NCBI RefSeq assembly: GCF_007991455.1
Contig: NZ_BJYJ01000025.1
Span: forward strand, 1-55,268
DNA: 55,268 nucleotides
Direction of reading: 5' to 3'
Source: Chryseobacterium hagamense
Lineage (GTDB): Bacteria > Bacteroidota > Bacteroidia > Flavobacteriales > Weeksellaceae
In this document: piece by piece, positions 1-8,432 of the stretch
Numbering within the stretch: position 1 is the first letter of the stretch
Layout of the letters: every line of letters starts with the position of its first letter
Position numbers and translations under genes: made by a program
The notes under the pieces: generated by a model
The model's input: only the letters and a program-made list of their open reading frames with translations
Database searches by the model: none
Told to the model about the DNA's origin: nothing

Positions 1-600
1 TCTGTGCAATCCGTGGGAGAAATTTTAACCGCAAAAGAGGCAAAAGATATTCATACCGTTGAATAAAGTTAAATATCTGATGCTGACAAAGCGCACAAAA
101 GTTTTTAAAAATCAAAGATGTTTAATCTGATGTGTTCTAAAAATATTTTCAAGCCATTCAAATCTTCTCTGTGGCTTCTGTGTCAAAATAAACGCTGCCA
201 TCTGTGAAAATCTGCGCAATCCGTGGGAGGAATTTTAACCACAAAAGGCACAAAAGACACTGATGCTGCTAAAAAAGCTGAATGCGATGCTATAAAAAAG
301 CGCACAGAAGTTTTAAAAATCTTTGATTTTTAATCTGATGTGTTTTAAAAATATTTTCAAGCCATTCAAATCTTCTTTGTGACTTATGTGTTAAAATAAA
401 CGTTGCGATCTGTGAAAATCCGTGCAATCTGTGGTAGAAATTTTAACCACAAAAGTCACAAAAGATACTGATGCTGCTAAAAAAGTTGAACGCGATGCTG
501 TAAAAAGCGCACAAAAGTTTTTAAAAATCTTTGATTTTTAATCTGATGTGTTCTAAAATGTTTTCAAGCTATTTAAATCTTCTCTGTGACTAATGTGTTA
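1..600. repeat. Three tandem copies of a ~209-bp dispersed noncoding repeat
   Basis: The phrase AATCCGTGGG or a near match recurs at about 8, 218 and 426, a period near 209 bp. Each copy also carries an AACCACAAAAG-type segment, a GCGCACA(A)AAGTTTTT segment and a CTCTGTGAC-TATGTGTTAA end. No reading frame is conserved across copies, so this looks like intergenic repeat DNA. Related but more degraded copies lie at about 9150-9600, on the other side of the RADAR-containing block. Confidence 0.75.
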
Positions 601-740
601 AGAACTTGGCTCATCATCCATCCGCTTAAAAATATGTTTGAGACTTTTGCGGTTCCATAAAAAAGTTGAAGCAGATCTAAGAAGAAAGCAGTACATTCGT
701 AAACGATTAACAAAATAACAAACAAGTAAATAAAAATAGT

Positions 741-1259
741 ATGAAATCCATCCTAAAATCGGCGACCGTGCTTGTGGCGGCCATGACGATCTCTGTAAAT
801 GCCTTCGCGCAGGAAACCAAAAAACCGGCCAGCCCACCGATGACGGCCACCGGAAAAATCAAAGATGCCAACATTACCATCGCTTACAGCAGCCCATCCG
901 TAAAAGGGCGTACCATCTGGGGCGGCCTGGAAGCGTATGACAAAGTATGGAGAGCCGGAGCCAACGAAGCCACCACGTTCGAAACGGATAAAGATATTAC
1001 CGTTCAGGGCAAAAAACTGCCGGCCGGGAAATACAGCTTCTTCCTGATCCCTAAAGCCAGCGGAACCTGGACCGCCATCTTCAACAAAGAAGCCAAGCAA
1101 TGGGGCGCCTACAAATACGAGCAGTCCAAAGACGCGCTACGGGTAGACGTAAAAACAAAAGCGTTACCAACCACCCAGGAAGCCTTAGTCTACAAAATCA
1201 ACAAAAACGGTTTCACCATGGATTGGGATAAAATCTCCGTTCCTGTGGAAATTAAGTAA
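741..1259 (+). CDS. DUF2911 family exported protein
   Basis: This 172-residue protein starts with a clear signal peptide (basic MKS, hydrophobic core, cleavage near NAFAQ, about residue 24), so it should reach the periplasm. The rest matches my knowledge of DUF2911: the segment around [12 protein letters not shown], then the [13 protein letters not shown] stretch, then [12 protein letters not shown] and the [14 protein letters not shown] region. The biochemical role of the family is not known to me; it is common in Bacteroidota. The gene stands alone: repeats lie upstream and an intrinsic terminator sits 20 bp after the stop. A near-consensus -7 box (TACATTCG, about 691-698) precedes it. Codon use is richer in G and C than in the AT-rich operon that follows, which suggests a core gene next to acquired DNA. 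Confidence 0.88.
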   Translation: MKSILKSATVLVAAMTISVNAFAQETKKPASPPMTATGKIKDANITIAYSSPSVKGRTIWGGLEAYDKVWRAGANEATTFETDKDITVQGKKLPAGKYSFFLIPKASGTWTAIFNKEAKQWGAYKYEQSKDALRVDVKTKALPTTQEALVYKINKNGFTMDWDKISVPVEIK

Positions 1260-1278
1260 GTTTGAATTTGAAAAGTTA

Positions 1279-1306
1279 AATCCCGGTTGTAGCCGGGATT
1301 TTTTGT
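1279..1306 (+). terminator. Rho-independent terminator after the DUF2911 gene
   Basis: The 8-bp arms AATCCCGG (1279-1286) and CCGGGATT (1293-1300) form a hairpin with a six-base loop, followed by a T-rich run. It lies directly downstream of the stop codon. Confidence 0.85.
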
Positions 1307-1540
1307 GTTTTTATTTAGTTATTGACAAGAATGCTTATCCTGAGAGTTTACATCACGTTCAGTCATTTCATGAAACCGTTACTGAACTAGTATGAGGAAG
1401 TTTTGAAGATTTACTGCTGAATCTGATGGCCTAATTTTTATGTAATACAAAAAAAAACTTTAATTTTTAATAATTAAAATTTTATATATGTCTTTAAGAT
1501 TTATTCTTCAGATAAATGATTAATAAGATGTATGGATTTT

Positions 1541-3913
1541 CTATTTAAATTTATAAATTTTACTATTTTCATCAATTTTTTTTATAAATTTCATTGCTTT
1601 TGATTGAGAAAGTTTATGATCATTAATAAGTGAACAGTACAGGTTTGCAAACTCATTATATATATTTGTTGCGAAGATACCTGTATCATCGGAACCTAGA
1701 ACAATTGGTGGTATACTGTAGCCTTGCTCATTCCAATTTATCCAATTTAAAAGATGGTATGTTGAATAATTTTTATGAAAACCTATTCTGACATTACTTG
1801 TAGGAAGTGTTTCAATAACTATTTCATGTATTGTCATAAATTTTAGAATTTCAAGCTGTAAAATTTCAAGTTGATTATAATCAAACATTTCAAATGGGTC
1901 TATTGAAATAACTTTGTCATAGTTCTTACGAATTGACATATTATGATATTTTTGGTATAACTCAATGATTTTATCATTAGTAATACTGTTATAACCTTTT
2001 ATTATTTTTCTATTCAAGAACCAATTATTTTCTATATCATCAAAAATTCCTTGTGCTTGTAAGTAATTTTTTTCATTAAAACAGTGTAAAGGGCAACATT
2101 CACGCATTAACCAAGCTTGTTCAAGAATTAGTATAGGATAATATTCATTATAAATATTAAAGCTTAAATTATTTACTTCGTTTATTATTTGTGGAATTAA
2201 TCTTTGTAGTTGTACTGCATTTGATTTTACAATCAAATGATAAGCAAAAATTAAATTATCAAGATGTATCCCTTGCTTTATTAAAATACTTTTACCAATT
2301 ATCTCCGACCATAATTTAATAGAAATCCCAGCAGCCGTAGCATGACCAATACGGTCAGTTTTAGTGAGGTTACAAAAAATAATTGCTTCATAAATAGACC
2401 GTAAACCATCTAAAATATGATAAAAATCTTCTCCTGCGTGGTATGTGAAGTGTTTTATACCTTTTCGACGTAGTGCTCTATATGTTGGAGCAAAAACTTC
2501 TGGAGGAGCATCGAACTCGCTTGAAGCAGCATCAATTCCAATCAGTTTACTTTTATACTTAGGGTAATTTTTTAATAAAGAAGATATATTTCGTCCTTTC
2601 TTTGCAACTTCTAATCTTAATGCTTTGTGTCGTATATAAGGATTAGGTTTTGCATCTATTTTTTTTATAAAATGTGCTATTAGTTTTAACTGAGGTAAAT
2701 GATTTTCTGATAAACTTAAATTCAATGTTTTTATCATCTTGTTCCAGCCTTTATATATTGCTTCAATTTGCGTGATTAATTCTAATTGTGTAACCTTCGG
2801 TGAAAATCTTCCCTCTAAAAAAGATAAAAATTTACTTTCGTTTCCGTGCATTTGCAGATATCTTCTACTATAGCTTTTTTCACTTTGTTCTCTTAAACCA
2901 TTTAAAGTATTCTTTTGAAATTGCTCAAAACCATTTTGGTGAGTTTGTTGGACTAACAGACGATTTGTTAATCCTAATATTAATAGATAGTAGTGTAATA
3001 ATTTTGTTATAACTTCATTAGGACTCTTCATTATTTTTTCTAAAATCAAAACATACATATAAGATTCTACTGACATCAAATAAGGTGTATCCCAATCTGA
3101 TGAAATTTGATCTAGAAATGGATGCCTATATCCTGCAACTTGATTTGATAGTAACTTATTAATATTATTAGTGCGAAAATTTTTATCATTTTTAAGACTA
3201 TCAGGATTAAATATATATTCGTATAATATGTGTCGAATTTTTTGAGCATCTTTTAACAAATTGATATAAATAAGAGGTTCAAGTAATGATGATTCTTGTT
3301 CAATTTGTTCTTTAACTTTACTATTGCTAAAACTTTTTTTCAGATCTCTGTATATTAGAGTTGGATGTGACAAATAATCTTGCCAAATCTGATCTGTTTC
3401 TAAAGATCCATTTAAGTGCATGTGTAAATCATGAAAACCTTTATTGTCATTAAGTAAATGCTCCAGTTGTGTGATTTTTGCACTAGGTATAGATGTATAT
3501 TTTGTGTTTGGGAATATTAAATCTTTGAAAAAAAATAAATCTTTATTTTCTACTTTAATATATTCATTGTACATAATTAAAGACTGAAGAAATAAAGGAG
3601 GTATGTATGTTAAAAGTTCCTGCCATGAATTCTGCATTTCTTCTTTTACATATACTCTTTTGTCTTTTACCTCTAAGTGATTTTCTGAAAGCTGTTTAAC
3701 GCCAATTAGAAAAATGTCACTAAAGTTAAAAACATTTTCAAAAGCTTTTTCTTGATAAAGTCGATAGAGGTGATCTGGTATTAGCCTATTTTGAGATCTA
3801 GACAAAAGAAATAATCTTCTCTTAATATCTTCAAATGAAACATCATTACCAACCATGTATTGGGAAAGTGATTCATTATCCATTAGAAGATACTTATATA
3901 AATCTACGGCCAT
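1541..3913 (-). CDS. rdrB: RADAR adenosine deaminase RdrB
   Basis: This 790-residue protein is a divergent adenosine-deaminase-fold enzyme. The metal and catalytic motifs of that family are all visible: HMH in HMHLNGSLE (H164, H166), HAGED (H492, E494), RIGHA (H524) and SDD (D742, D743). An ordinary adenosine deaminase has about 340 residues; this length, with long insertions between motifs, fits RdrB of the RADAR phage-defence system. RdrB works with the ATPase RdrA in a very large complex and deaminates adenosine to inosine during infection (published reports differ on RNA versus nucleotide substrates). The start overlaps the end of the upstream ATPase gene by 10 bp, so translation is probably coupled. 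It is the last gene of the operon. Base composition is strikingly AT-rich against the host genes, pointing to transfer. Confidence rests on motifs, length and partner together. Confidence 0.9.
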   Translation of the reverse strand: MAVDLYKYLLMDNESLSQYMVGNDVSFEDIKRRLFLLSRSQNRLIPDHLYRLYQEKAFENVFNFSDIFLIGVKQLSENHLEVKDKRVYVKEEMQNSWQELLTYIPPLFLQSLIMYNEYIKVENKDLFFFKDLIFPNTKYTSIPSAKITQLEHLLNDNKGFHDLHMHLNGSLETDQIWQDYLSHPTLIYRDLKKSFSNSKVKEQIEQESSLLEPLIYINLLKDAQKIRHILYEYIFNPDSLKNDKNFRTNNINKLLSNQVAGYRHPFLDQISSDWDTPYLMSVESYMYVLILEKIMKSPNEVITKLLHYYLLILGLTNRLLVQQTHQNGFEQFQKNTLNGLREQSEKSYSRRYLQMHGNESKFLSFLEGRFSPKVTQLELITQIEAIYKGWNKMIKTLNLSLSENHLPQLKLIAHFIKKIDAKPNPYIRHKALRLEVAKKGRNISSLLKNYPKYKSKLIGIDAASSEFDAPPEVFAPTYRALRRKGIKHFTYHAGEDFYHILDGLRSIYEAIIFCNLTKTDRIGHATAAGISIKLWSEIIGKSILIKQGIHLDNLIFAYHLIVKSNAVQLQRLIPQIINEVNNLSFNIYNEYYPILILEQAWLMRECCPLHCFNEKNYLQAQGIFDDIENNWFLNRKIIKGYNSITNDKIIELYQKYHNMSIRKNYDKVISIDPFEMFDYNQLEILQLEILKFMTIHEIVIETLPTSNVRIGFHKNYSTYHLLNWINWNEQGYSIPPIVLGSDDTGIFATNIYNEFANLYCSLINDHKLSQSKAMKFIKKIDENSKIYKFK

Positions 3914-6687
3914 AAAGAAGGGTTTAATTCTAAAAATCTTCGGAAATTTCTTATTTTACCGCTATTGTCTTTTTTGCCAAATATAGTATAGAGATACGTG
4001 CTTATTTGTTTATTATGTTGCGTATTTGTAGGTTTTCCTTTGTCTTCAAACCATTTTCTTGGATAATCATTTTCCTTTAAAATTTTTATTAAATCTTTTT
4101 CTCTACCTCTGTTAGCTAAAGTACTATCTCCTTCCATAAATACTTGGTATATATCTGCAGCATTTTTTACAGCATCTGAATTGCTGATCTGAACTAAGTT
4201 TAACTGATTATACACTGAAATTCTCATAGCATTTTCTAAGTTTTGTCCGGTATAATCGACAAGTCTAAAAACTAACTCATTATCACTATAATCTAAGTAG
4301 CAGGTTAAGAGGGGACAGCTTAATAGCCATTTAGATAATGAAAGACAATTTTTTTGTTCAGAAGGTAATGAATTCAATTTTTTTAAATTTTGTAGGAACA
4401 ATTGGCTAGAAAGTTTTGTATTGTCCATACTTAGTTTTGGCGTATTCTGTAATTGTTCTAAAGTATCTTCAACTATAATTGCATTAAAAAATGAAATTAT
4501 TTGATAATTAAAAATTTCTCCTAATAAGATTGATTTATTAAAGTCTCTATTAATATTTTCTAATGCAAAATAAAATCTAGTATATATTTTTCCAAGAAGA
4601 TGAGAAGGGATTTCGGCTGGATTTGCAATTTTCTCATAGGAAGAAATCCAAGATAATATATCTTCTGCAAAATTGTCTAATTCTCCTTTATCAGAAAAAT
4701 CGTCACTTAAAAAATCAAACAGACTAGGATTGTCATTCACTGAATCGTTTTGCAAAATTACAGAATTCCTTCTGTCAAAAATTGGTGCGGGATAGGCTCT
4801 CATTTGAGATAAATTAAGAAGGGCAGAAACAACTTCTTTCATTCTTTCATGCTCTATTTTATCAGCTGCAATTAATTGATCTCTTTTTAAGATTTCCCCT
4901 ATTGTTGCCAATAAAATGTGAATTGAATATGAAACTTGAGTTGCTTGTCTGTGTGAATATGATGAAATAAAACTTGGAATATAAGCTATCGTTTTATCTA
5001 ATAGCGATTTTGTCTTTACTGGAGAGAAAACTGAATCTAGTCGATCTGTAAATCCTTTTTTTGCAATTTCTTCAAGTCCCATTAATTTGATATAATGATT
5101 TGTATTTTGCGTTGCTGGATTATTGATTGCTCCAAAAATATAACTTTGTAGATTGGCCGTGATATCCCTTAATACTCGATCGGTATAAATACCACTTTTA
5201 TCACAAAGATCTTCTATTGTTGGGCTAACAATATTTGAGGAGCTATTACTTGTGGCGTAAGGAATAATACTTAAAATATTTCTTATATATCCTATTCTTA
5301 TAAAGTAATCAAAAAGTAGATATTTCCCATTTTTTTTACTATTAATAGAAGATGATAATAATATATTTAAAGAAAATAAGCATGCATTAAGGTTTGAATC
5401 AGTTGTAATGGGTTGTAACTGATATACATCTAATAATCTATGATTTGATATCAAAAGGTCAAGTATTATAGTATTGATGAATTTTGAAGAGTGCTTAGAT
5501 GTGTACGTATCTACATTTTTTTCTTGAAGTTCTCCTAAGAAAATATCTATTATAGAATTATAATCACGATTCTTGTCATCAATATTTTTTATCAAAAATT
5601 GTATTTGCGTTCTAAGAGGAAGTGAAAGTAGAAAAGTTCTATAGACTTCTTGTTGTGTAGGATTAACAATTCCAAATTTTTTAAGAATTCTATTATAAAC
5701 TTTGTCTAGACTTTCTTCTTTTTCCAATGCAGGATGACTGACGTTAATGCTTATATCCCTGCTAATTCTCTTTTTTTCAGAAATTGTAGTAAGGTGAATA
5801 CGATACTTTGGAGGCATAATTTTCAACATATATTGTGAAGAAAGTTCCACAACCATATCATTAAATCTATTAATCTTTTTGCTGTTATAACCTGTTCCTT
5901 GTTCTATACCTTCGTATGTAAGTATTTCTCGACCAAAATTCATCCATTTTTTTTGACGAATAACGGTAGAGTATAAATTCATATCGCCACTCAATAAAAT
6001 AATCAGTTTTGAGCTGGTAAAATATTTTCTTATACATTCCAAAACAGCCCATCCCTTGGACGAATCCACATCAATATCGTCAAAAATTAGTAGAAAAACA
6101 TTTTTCTTCAATATTTGTGCTGAGAAATCTAATAAATCATTGAAATTTTGCATAAGATTTCTTGATGCCGATACTGCTGCTAAACCAGTGTCCATAACAA
6201 ATTCAGGATCCATCCAATTATCTGAATTATTAGAACCTATTCCATCAATAGAGGGAATTCCGTGAGCTAAATTCATTAACTTATTATGCCATTGTCTTTT
6301 AATCTGTTGATTATATTCCAAATTAAAGACATCGTCATCAAGCTTTTTGGTTATTGCCTCAGATATCGCTGATAAAACATTCAAAAAAACATGTCCTTTT
6401 TCTTCTATTAAAGTTGGATCAATAATTGGAAGTACACTTACCTCATTATTAGTCTCATAATACTTCTTGGCATTTAAAAGAAACGACGTTTTTCCACTAC
6501 CACGAGATCCTAAGACAGTAATCGCTTTATGTAAGTTTTCTTTTGACTCATCTGTCTTAGCTAAATCAATCAAATCATTAATATGATTTATTACGGTTAA
6601 AAATTCAGTTATATGGATTATGTTACCTTCTAAAAAGCTTCTTGCATTTTCACTTTTAAGAAGGTCAATAGTGATTTCTCCAGACAT
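3904..6687 (-). CDS. rdrA: RADAR ATPase RdrA
   Basis: This 927-residue protein has a P-loop at residues 60-68 (GSRGSGKTS, K66) and a Walker B-like stretch around LLIFDDID (D203, D204), so its N-terminal third is an AAA/STAND-like NTPase. The remaining ~600 residues are mostly helical with no recognisable enzymatic motif. A ~900-residue ATPase directly before, and overlapping, a ~800-residue divergent adenosine deaminase is the defining RADAR arrangement, so I call it RdrA. In characterised systems RdrA forms heptameric rings that dock onto the RdrB shell and sense infection. A 103-bp gap separates it from the predicted nuclease gene upstream; that gap holds a possible second promoter and an A/T-only inverted repeat (6723-6743). 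Confidence 0.88.
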   Translation of the reverse strand: MSGEITIDLLKSENARSFLEGNIIHITEFLTVINHINDLIDLAKTDESKENLHKAITVLGSRGSGKTSFLLNAKKYYETNNEVSVLPIIDPTLIEEKGHVFLNVLSAISEAITKKLDDDVFNLEYNQQIKRQWHNKLMNLAHGIPSIDGIGSNNSDNWMDPEFVMDTGLAAVSASRNLMQNFNDLLDFSAQILKKNVFLLIFDDIDVDSSKGWAVLECIRKYFTSSKLIILLSGDMNLYSTVIRQKKWMNFGREILTYEGIEQGTGYNSKKINRFNDMVVELSSQYMLKIMPPKYRIHLTTISEKKRISRDISINVSHPALEKEESLDKVYNRILKKFGIVNPTQQEVYRTFLLSLPLRTQIQFLIKNIDDKNRDYNSIIDIFLGELQEKNVDTYTSKHSSKFINTIILDLLISNHRLLDVYQLQPITTDSNLNACLFSLNILLSSSINSKKNGKYLLFDYFIRIGYIRNILSIIPYATSNSSSNIVSPTIEDLCDKSGIYTDRVLRDITANLQSYIFGAINNPATQNTNHYIKLMGLEEIAKKGFTDRLDSVFSPVKTKSLLDKTIAYIPSFISSYSHRQATQVSYSIHILLATIGEILKRDQLIAADKIEHERMKEVVSALLNLSQMRAYPAPIFDRRNSVILQNDSVNDNPSLFDFLSDDFSDKGELDNFAEDILSWISSYEKIANPAEIPSHLLGKIYTRFYFALENINRDFNKSILLGEIFNYQIISFFNAIIVEDTLEQLQNTPKLSMDNTKLSSQLFLQNLKKLNSLPSEQKNCLSLSKWLLSCPLLTCYLDYSDNELVFRLVDYTGQNLENAMRISVYNQLNLVQISNSDAVKNAADIYQVFMEGDSTLANRGREKDLIKILKENDYPRKWFEDKGKPTNTQHNKQISTYLYTIFGKKDNSGKIRNFRRFLELNPSLWP

Positions 6688-6746
6688 TGAGTATAAGTTT
6701 AATGGTTATTATAGTTATCTAAAATATTATTTTTAATAATATTAAA

Positions 6747-6780
6747 CAAATGCATTTAATAATATGTAAATATTTTACAA
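6747..6780 (-). promoter_or_regulatory. Candidate promoter in front of rdrA
   Basis: On the minus strand TGCATTTG (6747-6754) is one base from the Bacteroidota -7 consensus TAnnTTTG. A TTG (6778-6780) lies 23 bp upstream, at the edge of the accepted spacing. The 11-mer AAACAAATGCA here (6744-6754) recurs in front of the first gene of the operon. Confidence 0.3.
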
Positions 6781-6790
6781 GATTATAAAT

Positions 6791-7468
6791 TTACATTGTA
6801 TAATGAATTAACAATGTTCCAAAAATCTTACAATTATCAAAATAATGTAAAACATTTTGGTCACTACAATAAAACAAATGAACAGAATTAGGAGATGATG
6901 GAACAATATTGGTAGGAAAATTAGAAAAAATAGTTCTTTTATTACTACTAAGAAGACTCATTTCTCTCCTATATCCCAAGATTTCCCGAATAACACGTTT
7001 TTCTATTTTTGTATTTTTACATTCGACCGCCATATAGATCTGTTCAAAACTTGGCCTGTTAGATATATTTGGACAAGTCAGAGCTATATCCAATTCATGG
7101 TAGTCTTGTCTTGTTAATATGCTGTTTGACCCATTTATATTGTGGCTCATTGTTGTAAACTCAATATCTGTCCAAAGTTCAGCTACCAAATGACTAGATG
7201 AATATACTTCAATGTAGGGATAATACCTGTTCACAGGACCACCTTTTTGTTTTAACATTATATTATTATTGTTAATTAAACGTAGATTAAATCCTTCATC
7301 CACATTTAATCTGTGGCAAATCTCAGCTAATACAGAAGCTTCATATAATTTACCTTGTAATGCACTAATAGGTAACAGCATAGAAGATTGTGCAGCTGAT
7401 ATTGCTAAACTATTTTCTAGAATATTAGAAATTCTGCTTTTAATTGTTGTTATTTGGGCTTGTGTCAT
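6791..7468 (-). CDS. Predicted PD-(D/E)XK-fold nuclease in the RADAR operon
   Basis: This 225-residue protein shows the restriction-endonuclease-like signature: a helix with a conserved-type Glu (KLYEASVLAEIC, about 40-50), then D127 in HELDIAL, then E149-C-K151 in AVECKN, spaced as in the PD-(D/E)XK core D-x21-ExK, followed by a basic helix (EILGYRREM). I therefore predict a Mg-dependent nuclease; the substrate is unknown. The gene overlaps the small gene upstream by 29 bp and sits 103 bp before rdrA on the same strand, so all four probably form one transcript. The RADAR accessory genes I know of are small membrane-type proteins (SLATT, Csx27), not nucleases. It may be a new RADAR partner or a separate two-gene defence unit beside RADAR. 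Confidence 0.7.
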   Translation of the reverse strand: MTQAQITTIKSRISNILENSLAISAAQSSMLLPISALQGKLYEASVLAEICHRLNVDEGFNLRLINNNNIMLKQKGGPVNRYYPYIEVYSSSHLVAELWTDIEFTTMSHNINGSNSILTRQDYHELDIALTCPNISNRPSFEQIYMAVECKNTKIEKRVIREILGYRREMSLLSSNKRTIFSNFPTNIVPSSPNSVHLFYCSDQNVLHYFDNCKIFGTLLIHYTM

Positions 7469-7847
7469 TGTCCTCTAAAATAATGTTCTGAATCTCTTTC
7501 AATTCCTCTATTATAGGTCTGTAAGATGGAAGATTTCTTAAACTGTAAACTCCTTGATTTTCTACCAGTTGAATCTGTATATCTTCAATAGGAACTTCAG
7601 ACTCTATGGCTTTATTTAGTTTATTAATTATAATTTCAAAATTGTCATTTGAGATTGATTCCAATATTTCAATTGATTTATCAATGTAAAAAATTAAAAG
7701 TCTTTTTGGGTTAAATACCAACCTCTCTTTTTGTTCCAATTCTTCACGTAAGGCAATCTCAATCTGTTGAGTAACCTCACTTAAGCCATTGATTCTTAAA
7801 CTTTGAATTAGGTGCAGCCTAATTTCGGTAGCTTGTTGAAATGTCAT
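7440..7847 (-). CDS. Small helical protein, first gene of the RADAR operon
   Basis: I do not recognise this 135-residue protein. It is rich in Glu, Ile, Leu and Asn, with no signal peptide or membrane segment, and appears almost wholly helical (EVTQQIEIALREELEQKERL and the region after it). The C-terminus ends in an Asn-rich tail lying in the 29-bp overlap with the nuclease gene. The overlap implies coupled translation and probably a physical or regulatory pairing: an adaptor, inhibitor or sensor for the nuclease are all possible. No DNA-binding motif is evident. Composition is as AT-rich as the rest of the operon. Confidence 0.7.
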   Translation of the reverse strand: MTFQQATEIRLHLIQSLRINGLSEVTQQIEIALREELEQKERLVFNPKRLLIFYIDKSIEILESISNDNFEIIINKLNKAIESEVPIEDIQIQLVENQGVYSLRNLPSYRPIIEELKEIQNIILEDNDTSPNNNN

Positions 7848-7924
7848 GTTTAAAATTTAGAAAAAGTAAAAATTATGAACATTACATCTCTGAAATAATT
7901 AATATTTAATTTTTTTATTCAAAC

Positions 7925-7954
7925 AAATGCAATGTAAATTAGCTTTCAACAAAA
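7925..7954 (-). promoter_or_regulatory. Candidate promoter of the nuclease/RADAR operon
   Basis: Minus-strand TGCATTTG (7925-7932) and TTTG (7951-7954) are 18 bp apart, matching the Bacteroidota TTTG-N17-23-TAnnTTTG layout with one mismatch. It lies about 80 bp before the first start codon. The 11-mer AAACAAATGCA (7922-7932) is shared with the region upstream of rdrA. Confidence 0.35.
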
Positions 7955-8029
7955 ATACTTAACTATGAAATGCTATTGTTAGGTATTTTCCCTGAATTTT
8001 TGAAAATTTTAAATTATATTCTCTCTTAA

Positions 8030-8059
8030 AAACAAAAAATCCCGACTCACGTCAGGATT
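8030..8059 (-). terminator. Terminator after the HTH regulator
   Basis: The arms 8051-8059 and 8038-8046 form a 9-bp stem (one G-U pair on the minus strand) with a four-base loop, followed on that strand by a T-rich tract. It closes the HTH gene and insulates it from the RADAR operon. Confidence 0.8.
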
Positions 8060-8077
8060 CTCAATATTTATTTCTTT

Positions 8078-8299
8078 TTACAGTCCAGCCATTTCAAAGA
8101 ATTTGGATAATTTAATATTTTGGGCTTCACATATTCTCATGATCGTAATTAAACTGATCTGATACGTGTCGTCTTCTCTGATTCTCCGTACTGTTTTTTC
8201 ATCAATATTGTTTTCAGTAGCAAAACGACTGTTATTGTTCATCGGAACAACCCATTTATCCCTTATATACTCAACAATCTTTCTGTTTGCTACTTCCAT
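8078..8299 (-). CDS. Small helix-turn-helix regulator (XRE/Cro-like)
   Basis: This 73-residue protein has the layout of a single HTH domain: RFATENNIDEKTVRRIRE fits helix-turn-recognition-helix, followed by LITIMRICEAQNIKLSKFFEMAGL, the hydrophobic closing helices typical of XRE-type regulators. It is transcribed divergently from the unknown gene at 8433. The space between them holds a perfect 8-bp inverted repeat (8331-8352), a plausible operator for this protein. It is separated from the RADAR operon by its own terminator, so a role in RADAR control is possible but unsupported. Confidence 0.8.
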   Translation of the reverse strand: MEVANRKIVEYIRDKWVVPMNNNSRFATENNIDEKTVRRIREDDTYQISLITIMRICEAQNIKLSKFFEMAGL

Positions 8300-8330
8300 A
8301 GAAACAAATAAAAGCGTAATTCCGTAAAAT

Positions 8331-8375
8331 AATTCGGACTTAAATCCGAATTGTATCTATTTTTTATTACATTTG
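8331..8375 (+). promoter_or_regulatory. Divergent control region: inverted-repeat operator and -7 box
   Basis: AATTCGGA (8331-8338) and TCCGAATT (8345-8352) form a perfect inverted repeat with a 6-bp spacer. A perfect -7 box TACATTTG follows at 8368-8375, reading toward the gene at 8433. The placement just upstream of the -7 box fits control by the divergent HTH protein. Confidence 0.5.
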
Positions 8376-8432
8376 TAGGGCAGATTATATCAAGCAACCA
8401 GAAGAAAAACAAAAACACAAAACCTTCTTTGT

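Noticed and set aside
1541..3913. Ordinary adenosine deaminase of purine salvage
   Set aside because: The protein is more than twice the usual length, motifs are widely spaced, and its partner is an RdrA-type ATPase.
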